Origin: CAYTSW01 sp964440605
GTDB taxonomy: Bacteria; Planctomycetota; Phycisphaerae; Phycisphaerales; UBA1924
Assembly: GCA_964440605.1 (NCBI GenBank)
Contig: CAYTSW010000068.1
Coordinates: 1 to 14,906 of the forward strand
Length of the DNA stretch: 14,906 bases
Direction of reading: 5' to 3'
Under the pieces are notes generated by a model. The model made no database searches and was not told the DNA's origin. It saw nothing but the letters and a program-made list of their open reading frames with translations. The translations under genes were made by a program, and so were the position numbers. Shown in pieces: positions 7,410-13,177 of this stretch (position 1 is the stretch's first letter; each line of letters opens with the position of its first letter).

Positions 7410-8093
7410 ATGCGTCACGCACTGCTGTGTGTGGGTGTATCCGGTGTGCTCGCCGCCGCCGCCAACGCCCAGGTCAATTTCGACGTCATCATCACCGCCG
7501 ACAACCAGTACGGCTTGTACACGGGCGATGTGAGCAGCGTCGACACCTATGTCGGCGGGGCGTTCAACACCACCGCCGCCGCCATCTTCGCGCCCGAGAG
7601 CTACAACCTGACCCTTCCCGAGTTCGGATACATCTACATCGCAACGTGGAGCGACGTCGCGGTGTTGCAGGGTCTCATGGCCCGCTTCGACTCCGACGAG
7701 GGCACGTTCTACGCCGGGCAGTCCGGGTGGGAAGTCACGGCGACGGGGATCAACCGCGCTAACGGCGCCGCGCCCGTCCCGCTGGGCGACCTCTCGGCGC
7801 AAATCGTCCTGGCCAACGCCGGGACCAACCCCTCCGGCGGCTGGGTCGCCCCCGACTTCGGACCGATGAACAACAACAGTTCGCCTTGGAATAACACGGT
7901 CGGCGGTGGGATGGGCCCCGACGCCAACTGGACGTGGTACGACTCCGGTCTCGACGCAGACCCCGATGCGCCCTACGACGGCTTCGACCACGACGAGTAC
8001 CTCATCTTCCGCCTCCCCGTGAACATCCCCGCGCCCTCGACCGCGGGCGCTTTCGCGCTGCTCGCCTTCGCCGGCGGCCGTCGCCGGCGCTGA
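7410..8093 (+). CDS. Exported protein with a variant PEP-CTERM sorting tail
   Basis: The product is 227 residues. The start at 7410 has AAGGAG (7395-7400) nine bases upstream and opens a signal peptide ending AANA-Q near residue 20. The C-terminus is PAPS, a short hydrophobic stretch (TAGAFALLAFAGG) and RRRR. This is the tripartite layout of PEP-CTERM signals, with PAP in place of PEP, as I know it from Phycisphaerae proteins; such tails are recognised by an exosortase-like enzyme in the inner membrane. The mature part has ADNQYGLYTGD near residue 30, then IYIATWSDVAVLQGLMARF, a beta-rich pattern seen in other PEP-CTERM surface proteins ('taDNxYxLYxG'), and a Gly/Asn/Pro-rich second half. It is probably a cell-surface or matrix protein. 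No exosortase is encoded in this window. A strong terminator follows. Confidence 0.85.
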   Translation: MRHALLCVGVSGVLAAAANAQVNFDVIITADNQYGLYTGDVSSVDTYVGGAFNTTAAAIFAPESYNLTLPEFGYIYIATWSDVAVLQGLMARFDSDEGTFYAGQSGWEVTATGINRANGAAPVPLGDLSAQIVLANAGTNPSGGWVAPDFGPMNNNSSPWNNTVGGGMGPDANWTWYDSGLDADPDAPYDGFDHDEYLIFRLPVNIPAPSTAGAFALLAFAGGRRRR

Positions 8094-8124
8094 GTCGTCA
8101 ACGCAATCGAGTCCGTCATTCCCG

Positions 8125-8159
8125 ACGCGTCCCGCGGCCCCGTGGGACGCGTTTTCTTT
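8125..8159 (+). terminator. Intrinsic terminator after the PEP-CTERM-like gene
   Basis: ACGCGTCCCGC (8125-8135) pairs with GTGGGACGCGT (8142-8152): ten Watson-Crick pairs and one G-U, with a six-base loop (GGCCCC). TTTTCTTT follows at 8152-8159. On the opposite strand no U-run follows the stem, so it acts for the plus strand only. Confidence 0.92.
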
Positions 8160-8185
8160 GCGCGCAGGCCGTCGCCCCGTCGCGA

Positions 8186-8563
8186 TCAGCGCATGCTCAT
8201 CACGGCCCCCGCGACCGCCCACAGCGCCGTCCCCACCACCATCCCCACGGTGACCCACGCCGCCACGCGCTCGATCAGCGGCATCCAGCCGGGCAACTCC
8301 CCTTGCGCGCGCACGGTCGGACTCGTGCCGCCCGACAGCGGCATGACGACCCTCTCCGGGTCCACCGCCGTCTCTTTGGCTTCGATGAAGCCCTCCAGTT
8401 CGGCGTACGACCGCGCGGGGCGGGCGTACAGGTCGCCCCCGCAGGAGGGGCACGAAAACACACCCAGCCCCCGCTCGCCCTGGAGTTCGCGGCCTCGATA
8501 CCCGCACGCGCAGCACACGCGGAGCGTGTGCCTGCGGTCGAGATCGTGGCGGACGCCTGCCAT
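8186..8563 (-). CDS. Small zinc-ribbon membrane protein
   Basis: The protein is 125 residues from the ATG at 8563; the frame is open much further upstream, but that part runs antisense to the neighbouring gene. Residues 17-41 form a zinc ribbon: C17-x2-C20 and C38-x2-C41, the second as CPSCGGDLYAR. A single hydrophobic helix at about 97-121 ends almost at the C-terminus (VMSMR), so it would be anchored by a C-terminal membrane helix with the ribbon on the cytoplasmic side. No enzyme motif is visible. Small ribbon-plus-helix proteins are common in Planctomycetota and mostly uncharacterised. It has no Shine-Dalgarno; a TAGGCT hexamer lies eight bases before the ATG. Divergent from the gene at 8640. 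Confidence 0.75.
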   Translation of the reverse strand: MAGVRHDLDRRHTLRVCCACGYRGRELQGERGLGVFSCPSCGGDLYARPARSYAELEGFIEAKETAVDPERVVMPLSGGTSPTVRAQGELPGWMPLIERVAAWVTVGMVVGTALWAVAGAVMSMR

Positions 8564-8571
8564 GTTGAATG

Positions 8572-8577
8572 AGCCTA
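8572..8577 (-). promoter_or_regulatory. TAGGCT -10-like hexamer 8 bases before ATG 8563 (leaderless candidate)
   Basis: On the minus strand TAGGCT is followed by CATTCAAC and the ATG. No Shine-Dalgarno lies between. It sits in a 76-bp divergent region together with the hexamer at 8626-8631 facing the other way, so two back-to-back promoters with the same eight-base spacing are likely. Confidence 0.5.
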
Positions 8578-8625
8578 CACCCGAACCCGCGAAATCCCAA
8601 GGATTCTCGGCGCTCAACCGACCGC

Positions 8626-8631
8626 TAGCAT
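8626..8631 (+). promoter_or_regulatory. TAGCAT -10-like hexamer 8 bases before ATG 8640 (leaderless candidate)
   Basis: TAGCAT is followed by CGCGGGCC and the ATG at 8640. The eight-base interval has no AG-rich Shine-Dalgarno sequence. No convincing -35 box is visible 16-18 bases upstream. Confidence 0.5.
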
Positions 8632-8639
8632 CGCGGGCC

Positions 8640-9338
8640 ATGCTCCCCACCCGCTCCATGCATGACTGGGCCCGCTCGCTGCGGGCGATGGCCCGTTCGA
8701 CGCTGGGAGATGACCTGGGTGCCGCGGACTGGAGCGCCGACCCCGCGGCATTTTCGGACGAGCGGGGCCACCGTCGGACGGTCGATGCGCCGCTCCTGCG
8801 TTGGCGCGGGCGGGCCGACGGCACGCCTCCTGCGCAGGCCGCGCACTTCCCCGATCGGCCCGACGCCGCTCTCTTCGCTGCGCTGACCGATGGGGCGACT
8901 CGACCTTCCGATGTGCTCGCCGATCGCCTGTCGCGTCCCGAGGCGCATGAGAGCCTGCTCCCGCGCGACGAGTGGTCGTCCATTGAGGTGTGGACCGAGA
9001 CGGAGCTTGCGGCGTTGCACGCGCTCTGGTGGCACGCCTACCCGCCGGCGGCAACGCAGGACGGCGCTGTCGAGCCGCTGCGGACGCTGGTCCGGGCGGT
9101 GACCGCCTGGCACGTCGATGAAATTCAGCCCGACAACGCGACGAACCACGCGTGGGCGACGCACGTCTTCCTGCATGCGCACTTCGCCGACGGTCTGCCC
9201 GGGGCCGACCTTCACGCGCAGACGTTGACGCACAACTGCATGGTGTCGCTGGGCCGGCCCGATCGACTGAGCGCCCACGTTCTGGCCGACGCCGCCGAGG
9301 CGCTCGAGCATCTGGTTGCGATGCGGTCCCCGTCGTGA
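8640..9338 (+). CDS. Unrecognised cytoplasmic protein
   Basis: The product is 232 residues from the ATG at 8640. The frame is open upstream to 8142, but that part overlaps the opposite-strand zinc-ribbon gene and the promoter region. There is no signal peptide or membrane helix. A histidine/tryptophan-rich block stands out: WTETELAALHALWWHA (about residues 118-133), then WHVDEIQPDNATNHAWATH starting at residue 157, then HAHF. These look like conserved active-site or structural positions, and the clustered His and Asp could bind a metal; that is inference only. I do not recognise the family. It is divergent from one zinc-ribbon gene and converges on another with only 15 bases between stops. 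Confidence 0.7.
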   Translation: MLPTRSMHDWARSLRAMARSTLGDDLGAADWSADPAAFSDERGHRRTVDAPLLRWRGRADGTPPAQAAHFPDRPDAALFAALTDGATRPSDVLADRLSRPEAHESLLPRDEWSSIEVWTETELAALHALWWHAYPPAATQDGAVEPLRTLVRAVTAWHVDEIQPDNATNHAWATHVFLHAHFADGLPGADLHAQTLTHNCMVSLGRPDRLSAHVLADAAEALEHLVAMRSPS

Positions 9339-9353
9339 CGCCCGGGCGATGCC

Positions 9354-9920
9354 TCAGCGCCCGGGGTTGAGCAGTTCGTCCTTGTCGTACAGGCTCCCGC
9401 ACTCCGGGCAGCGCCCCCGCGCGTCGAGTCCGATGAGTTCGTACCCGCAGAAGCCGCAGGGGACGGAGATGCCCTCGACGTCGAGCGAGGCCTTGCGCGG
9501 CTCGTCGTACGCGTCCATGAGCGCCTCGGGTCCGTGGCGCTCGACGATGAGGCGCGCGACATCGACCCTGCGGTCACACGTCGGGCAGGCCTCCAGCGAC
9601 TCGTCCATGGGCAGGGTCTGCCCGCACCCGGGGCAGGCGACCGCGAAGCGTTGCGGATCGAGCTGCGACAGGTCCGGGGCCGCTTCGTCCTCCCAGTCCT
9701 CTTCCAGCACAGCCGGGTCGGCCTCGAGTTCGTCGAGGAGTTGCCCCGCCTTCTCCTTGTGGCCCTTGAAGAGGACCATCACGTCGAGGTTCTTGTGCTG
9801 CGCGGAGAAGTACGTTTCCATGGCGTGCCCGACGACGCGGGCTGGGATGCCGCAGGCGTTGAGATAGGCCGCGGCCTGCTCGGCGTGGACGAGCGAGCCA
9901 TAGCGGCGGACGCGTTCCAT
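9354..9920 (-). CDS. DUF2007-like domain fused to two zinc ribbons
   Basis: The protein has 188 residues. The N-terminal 65 residues (VRRYGSLVHAEQAAAYLNACGIPARVV..., then DVMVLFKGHKEKAGQLLDEL) fit the DUF2007 'putative signal-transducing' fold (PF09413), a small ferredoxin-like domain. An acidic linker (66-90) follows. The first ribbon uses C96-x2-C99 and C112-x2-C115. The second uses C155-x2-C158 and C171-x2-C174 as CGFCGYELIGLDARGRCPEC, the planctomycete-style ribbon. All eight cysteines are present. No catalytic motif is visible; a regulatory or scaffolding role by protein or nucleic-acid contact is plausible but unproven. The start has no Shine-Dalgarno; TAGACT lies six bases upstream. 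It is downstream of the TetR gene on the same strand, 52 bp apart. Confidence 0.75.
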   Translation of the reverse strand: MERVRRYGSLVHAEQAAAYLNACGIPARVVGHAMETYFSAQHKNLDVMVLFKGHKEKAGQLLDELEADPAVLEEDWEDEAAPDLSQLDPQRFAVACPGCGQTLPMDESLEACPTCDRRVDVARLIVERHGPEALMDAYDEPRKASLDVEGISVPCGFCGYELIGLDARGRCPECGSLYDKDELLNPGR

Positions 9921-9926
9921 GGGAAG

Positions 9927-9932
9927 AGTCTA
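9927..9932 (-). promoter_or_regulatory. TAGACT -10-like hexamer 6 bases before ATG 9920 (leaderless candidate)
   Basis: On the minus strand TAGACT, CTTCCC and ATG follow directly. A bacterial -10 box normally lies six to seven bases before the transcription start, so the predicted first base would be the A of the ATG. Confidence 0.55.
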
Positions 9933-9946
9933 CGGGACGGGTCCCG
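9933..9946. promoter_or_regulatory. 14-bp dyad next to the 9920 promoter hexamer
   Basis: CGGGAC (9933-9938) and GTCCCG (9941-9946) form a perfect dyad separated by GG, directly abutting the TAGACT hexamer, i.e. in the -10/-35 spacer. That is a classic place for a repressor operator. It could also be a weak 3' hairpin of the TetR gene that ends at 9973, but no U-run follows. Confidence 0.35.
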
Positions 9947-9972
9947 GGGGGCGGCAGAGCAAGGACCGCGAC

Positions 9973-10584
9973 TCAGGCGGAGCCTCTGCTCGAGATCGCC
10001 CCCTCGTGGTCGGGGAAGGGAGACCCCAACGCCGCGTCGACCATCAGCCGGACCGCGGGGTCGATGTCCGCGGCCGCGGTGCGGTTGTCGCAGATCACTT
10101 CGGAGACGTGGGCGCCCGTCATCAGCAGGAGGAGCTGGCGCGACAGGTCCGCCGGGCTTCGGGCTCCCGCTCGCTCGGCAAGGCGTTCGATCGTCGCGCG
10201 GAAGTCCTCCATCGTCGCGCATGCCGCCCGATTCAGCGGCTCATTGCGATCGGGGAACGCGAAGCAGACCTCCACGAAGAGACAATGCCGGTCCATCGCC
10301 TCGGTGATCCATCGATCCCAGTGCTTGGCCAGGTCGCGAAGCGCCAACGCGGGGTCGCTTCGGGCGGCTTTGTCGAGAATCTGTTCGAACAGATGGTGGC
10401 ATCGCTTGCCCTGGCGACGCATCACCTCCAGCGCCAGCTCCTCCTTGCTCTCGAAATACTTATAAAACGTCGTCTTCGTCGTGCCCGCCCGAAGCAGGAC
10501 GGTTTCGAGGGAAACCGCGTGGACTCCGGAGGCTCGAATCAGTTGGGTCGCCGCCTCGACCAACCGCTCGCGTGTCGCTGACAT
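9973..10584 (-). CDS. TetR/AcrR-family transcriptional regulator
   Basis: The product is 203 residues from the ATG at 10584. The N-terminal DNA-binding domain is clear: RERLVEAATQLIRASG (5-20), then the helix-turn-helix with VLLRAGTTKTTFYKYFESKEEL (29-50), including the typical TxxTFYxYFxSKEEL recognition-helix region. The C-terminal all-helical half (about 60-190) is the ligand-binding and dimerisation part, which diverges between regulators, so no ligand can be named. A start further upstream (to 11019) is in frame but its sequence is not protein-like. No efflux pump or enzyme gene lies beside it; the only divergent neighbour region is 431 bp of non-coding DNA, so autoregulation or a distant target is likely. 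A weak Shine-Dalgarno (GAGGGG) lies about 13 bases upstream. Confidence 0.88.
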   Translation of the reverse strand: MSATRERLVEAATQLIRASGVHAVSLETVLLRAGTTKTTFYKYFESKEELALEVMRRQGKRCHHLFEQILDKAARSDPALALRDLAKHWDRWITEAMDRHCLFVEVCFAFPDRNEPLNRAACATMEDFRATIERLAERAGARSPADLSRQLLLLMTGAHVSEVICDNRTAAADIDPAVRLMVDAALGSPFPDHEGAISSRGSA

Positions 10585-11015
10585 GTGCCGCTCGTCCCCT
10601 CTTCTTCCGTATCCGGATGCACGAACGATCCCGTCCAGGCGGCGGATCGTCCCCGCATGGCCGATTTGGTCGAAACTCCTCGCCAACCGTGAGCAGAACG
10701 TAGGCGGGCCGTTCCGCACTGAAAAGGGGGGTGCACCAGAAGTCAGAGCGGTTTCTGTTTGGTGCAGCGGTCCTTTCGTCACCCTGCTGAAACCGGAAGC
10801 GGACCGTGTCCACGATGGCGAGAGGGCGTTGATGGTGCGCTCGACAGGCGCATGAGACCTCTCACTATCGACCACCAAGAAAGGGGGGTGAACGCCTTGT
10901 TCGTGGGCTCTTCCTTCTGGGACAATCGCTGCCAGCGCATCGCGCTTGCGGGCTCGCCACTGATCCATCGCGGCAGCGCTCGTTTCCAATACAGTTAGCG
11001 TGTCGAACGGGCGTG
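10585..11015. other. 431-bp region without a convincing gene
   Basis: Between the TetR start and the metG stop no frame shows the codon pattern of the neighbouring genes, and the open frames that exist translate to non-protein-like sequence. It is visibly less GC-rich than the flanks. It contains a 7-bp-arm dyad (10625-10650), a nested inverted repeat (10749-10795) and two copies of AAAGGGGGGTG (10723-10733 and 10880-10890). It may hold the TetR promoter, an unannotated small RNA, or a decayed gene. Confidence 0.6.
10625..10650. promoter_or_regulatory. Candidate TetR operator (dyad upstream of the regulator)
   Basis: ACGATCC (10625-10631) and GGATCGT (10644-10650) are perfect inverted 7-mers, 12 bases apart, lying 41-66 bases before the TetR ATG. 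TetR-family proteins usually bind inverted repeats near their own promoter, so this is the best-placed candidate. Confidence 0.4.
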
Positions 11016-12599
11016 TCACCCCGCATCGGGAGCGGGATTCTTAGGGTCCGCACGAGGAAACAGCGCCGCGCCCTTTTCGATGCGCGTGCCGCCGGTGCAC
11101 CGGTCCCAGCGGGTCAATGACGCGAAGTCTTCGCCCGCGCCGGCCTCGGTGCCGAAGCGTTGGAGGAGCTCGGTCATTTTCGCGGGCATGGCGGGCAGGA
11201 GGATGACAGCCGCGGCGTGCAGGGCCCGCGCGCAGCGGGAGAGGATGCCGGCGACCTCGTCCATCTTCGCCGGGTCCTTCGCGAGCTTGAAGGGCTCGGT
11301 CTCGTGGATGTACCGATCGACCTCGGACGAGAGCTCGACGCCCTGGCGCAGCGCCTCGGCGACCTCGAAGCGGTCCATGTGCTCCGCGACCGCCTCCACA
11401 CGCGTGCGCACGAGCTCGGGCCAATCGCGCCCGGCGTGCGCCGCGATGTCCTCAACGTCCGGCAGCACGCCATCGAAGTACTTGGCGATCATGTTGCTGA
11501 CGCGGCTGGAGGCGTTGCCGATGCCGTTGGCCAGGTCGGCGTTGTAGACCTCGACGAATCGATCGTGCACGAAGTCCGAGTCGGTCGCGGAGAGCGGGCC
11601 GTGCGTCACGAGGTACCAGCGCAGCGCGTCGATCCCGAAGTCGTTTGCGTAGGCCTGGATAGTTTCCAGATCGATGAAGTTGCCCAGGCTCTTGGACATC
11701 TTCCGCCCCTCGCGGATCCAGTACGAGTGGGCGTAGACCATCTCGGGCAGAGGCTTGTCGAGGGCCATGAGCATCGCGGGCCAGATGACCGCGTGGAACC
11801 AGAGGATGTCCTTGGCCAGCAGGTGCACGTTCGCGGGCCAGAAGCGCTCGTTGCCGCCCGCGGTGATCACCGAGAGGTAGTTGAACAGCGCATCGATCCA
11901 GACGTAGACGCGGTGGCCCTCGTCGCCGGGCATGCGGATGCCCCACTCGGGGTCGCCCTCGCGCACGGCGCGGCTGACGGGCACGTCGCTCAGGCCCTGC
12001 TTCACGCGCCCCAGCACCTCGTTCCGGCGTGCTTCGGGCATGATGAAGCGCGGGTGGTCTTCGATGTACTTGCGCAAGCGGTCCTGATAGGCGCTGAGGC
12101 GGAAGAAGTAGTTGCGCTCCGATCGTTTGACCAGTTCGCGCCCGGTGACGGGGCTCTTATAGTCGTGCTCGCGGGCGGTCGTTTCCGTGACGTACTCCTC
12201 CTGCGAGGGGTCGTACCAGCCCTCGTAGTCGCCGAGGTAGATGTCGCCCGAGTCCTTGAGGGTGGCGATGAAGCGTTCGACCTGTTCGACGTGCCGCGTC
12301 TCGCTGGTGCGCACGAAGTCGTCGTGCGAGCTCTCGACAAGGTCGAAGGCTTCGCGGAAGGACCGGGCGTTGCGATCGGCCCACTCCAGGGGCGTCAGCC
12401 CGCGCTCGGCGGCCGCCGTGACGACCTTCTCGGCGTGCTCGTCGGTCCCGGTGAGGAAGAAGGTGTCGCGCCCGGCGAGGCGCATGAACCGAGCCGCGCA
12501 GTCGGCGACGATGGTGGAGTAGCAGTGCCCGATGTGGGGCCGGTCGTTGACGTAGTAGATCGGCGTGGTGATGTAGTACGGGGCGTTGGGGTCGGACAT
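11016..12599 (-). CDS. metG: Methionine-tRNA ligase, short zinc-knuckle-less form
   Basis: This 527-residue class I synthetase charges tRNA-Met and initiator tRNA with methionine in the cytoplasm. The opening YYITTPIYYVNDRPHIGH carries the HIGH signature (residues 22-25) and KMSKS is at 300-304 (RKMSKSLGN). The connective region reads YEGWYDPSQEEYVTE...YKSPVTGREL...NYFFRLSAYQ. The positions where zinc-binding MetRS proteins carry Cys are not Cys here, so the zinc knuckle is absent. The anticodon-binding helical domain is present, with DRYIHETEPFKLAKD. The ~110-residue C-terminal EMAP/Trbp domain found in E. coli MetG (677 residues) is missing, as in many short bacterial forms. The start is marked by TACACT six bases upstream and no Shine-Dalgarno. 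ruvX ends 34 bp upstream on the same strand. Confidence 0.96.
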   Translation of the reverse strand: MSDPNAPYYITTPIYYVNDRPHIGHCYSTIVADCAARFMRLAGRDTFFLTGTDEHAEKVVTAAAERGLTPLEWADRNARSFREAFDLVESSHDDFVRTSETRHVEQVERFIATLKDSGDIYLGDYEGWYDPSQEEYVTETTAREHDYKSPVTGRELVKRSERNYFFRLSAYQDRLRKYIEDHPRFIMPEARRNEVLGRVKQGLSDVPVSRAVREGDPEWGIRMPGDEGHRVYVWIDALFNYLSVITAGGNERFWPANVHLLAKDILWFHAVIWPAMLMALDKPLPEMVYAHSYWIREGRKMSKSLGNFIDLETIQAYANDFGIDALRWYLVTHGPLSATDSDFVHDRFVEVYNADLANGIGNASSRVSNMIAKYFDGVLPDVEDIAAHAGRDWPELVRTRVEAVAEHMDRFEVAEALRQGVELSSEVDRYIHETEPFKLAKDPAKMDEVAGILSRCARALHAAAVILLPAMPAKMTELLQRFGTEAGAGEDFASLTRWDRCTGGTRIEKGAALFPRADPKNPAPDAG

Positions 12600-12605
12600 G
12601 GAGGG

Positions 12606-12611
12606 AGTGTA
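12606..12611 (-). promoter_or_regulatory. TACACT -10-like hexamer 6 bases before the metG ATG (leaderless candidate)
   Basis: The minus strand reads TACACT, CCCTCC, ATG. The six-base interval is pyrimidine-only, so there is no Shine-Dalgarno. The hexamer lies in the 34-bp gap after ruvX, so metG may have its own promoter as well as read-through. Confidence 0.55.
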
Positions 12612-12633
12612 GAGCGTGGGTTCCGCGCGCTGG

Positions 12634-13080
12634 TCAGTCCTGGAGCGTCTCGAGATAGCTCTTGAGCAACGCCGCGGCTGCGAGGGCGTCGCGGCGCGCC
12701 TTCTTGCGCTTGTGCGTCAGGCCGGAGCCCGCCATGGCCCAGTCGGCTTCGGCGCTGGTGAGGCGTTCGTCGTGGAGGTGAATGGGCAGCGGGGTGCGCT
12801 CGGACAGACGGTCGGCGAAGGCGCGTACGAGCTTGGCGCGGGGGCCTTCGGAGCCGTCCATGTTGAGCGGGAGGCCGACGACCAGCGCTTCGGCACCGTG
12901 CTCGCGCGTGGCGTCCACGATGGCCCGCATGAGGCGGTCCTCCTGGGCCGAGGGGATCTCGAGGGCGTGCAGCGGCGTGGCGAGGCCGGTGATGCGATCG
13001 CCGACGGCGAGGCCGGTGCGCTTGTCGCCCGGGTCGACGCCGAGGAAGGTGATCGGAGCGGTGGGGGGGGCGGGACTCAT
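12634..13080 (-). CDS. ruvX: Putative pre-16S rRNA nuclease RuvX/YqgF
   Basis: The product is 148 residues from the ATG at 13080. A GTG at 13089 is in frame and would add three residues but lies inside a palindromic repeat. RuvX/YqgF has an RNase H-like fold, matures the 5' end of 16S rRNA in E. coli and was earlier proposed as a Holliday-junction resolvase. The motifs are all present: LGVDPGDKRTGLAVGD near the N-terminus with the first catalytic Asp, VVGLPLNMDGSEGPRA in the middle, HDERLTSAEAD with the catalytic Glu, and KKARRDALAAAALLKSYLE with the last acidic residue. Length is typical (138-150). No Shine-Dalgarno or TANNNT hexamer is visible; a strong hairpin-forming repeat ends five bases before the ATG. 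metG follows 34 bp downstream. Confidence 0.93.
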   Translation of the reverse strand: MSPAPPTAPITFLGVDPGDKRTGLAVGDRITGLATPLHALEIPSAQEDRLMRAIVDATREHGAEALVVGLPLNMDGSEGPRAKLVRAFADRLSERTPLPIHLHDERLTSAEADWAMAGSGLTHKRKKARRDALAAAALLKSYLETLQD

Positions 13081-13085
13081 CGTGC

Positions 13086-13170
13086 GCACGGGCGAGACGC
13101 CCGTGCCACCAGTTGTTGGCGGGACGCTCGCGCCACCGGTTGCCTGTGGAACGCCGGAGCCACCACCGGA
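13086..13170. repeat. Degenerate 27-bp-period tandem repeat (GRDARAT type), first unit a perfect hairpin
   Basis: Three imperfect units lie between nuoH and ruvX. Their shared core ACGC...GCCACC starts at 13097, 13124 and 13151, exactly 27 bp apart. Read on the plus strand the units spell GRDARATSC, WRDARATGC and LWNAGATTG. The first unit contains a perfect inverted repeat, GCACGGGCG (13086-13094) and CGCCCGTGC (13098-13106), with a 3-base loop. From general knowledge, GRDARAT-spelling palindromic repeats are scattered in planctomycete and related genomes. These copies are diverged, suggesting an old insertion. Confidence 0.75.
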
Positions 13171-13177
13171 CTCGGCA

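Noticed and set aside
8142..8639. Upstream extension of the 8640 gene
   Set aside because: It runs antisense through the zinc-ribbon gene and the divergent promoter region; the ATG at 8640 has a promoter hexamer at the same spacing as other genes.
9339..9348. CGCCCGGGCG palindrome between two convergent stops
   Set aside because: Too short for a terminator, with no U-tract on either strand; expected by chance in GC-rich DNA.
10585..11019. N-terminal extension of the TetR regulator
   Set aside because: TetR proteins begin shortly before the first DNA-binding helix; the ATG at 10584 gives the normal length, and the extension is not protein-like.
11160..12665. A 501-codon plus-strand open frame opposite metG
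   Set aside because: metG has complete HIGH and KMSKS motifs; the opposite frame translates to low-complexity Val/Asp/Gly-rich sequence typical of antisense shadows.
13083..13170. Possible CRISPR array
   Set aside because: The 27-bp units are contiguous, degenerate and have no unique spacers or cas genes nearby.
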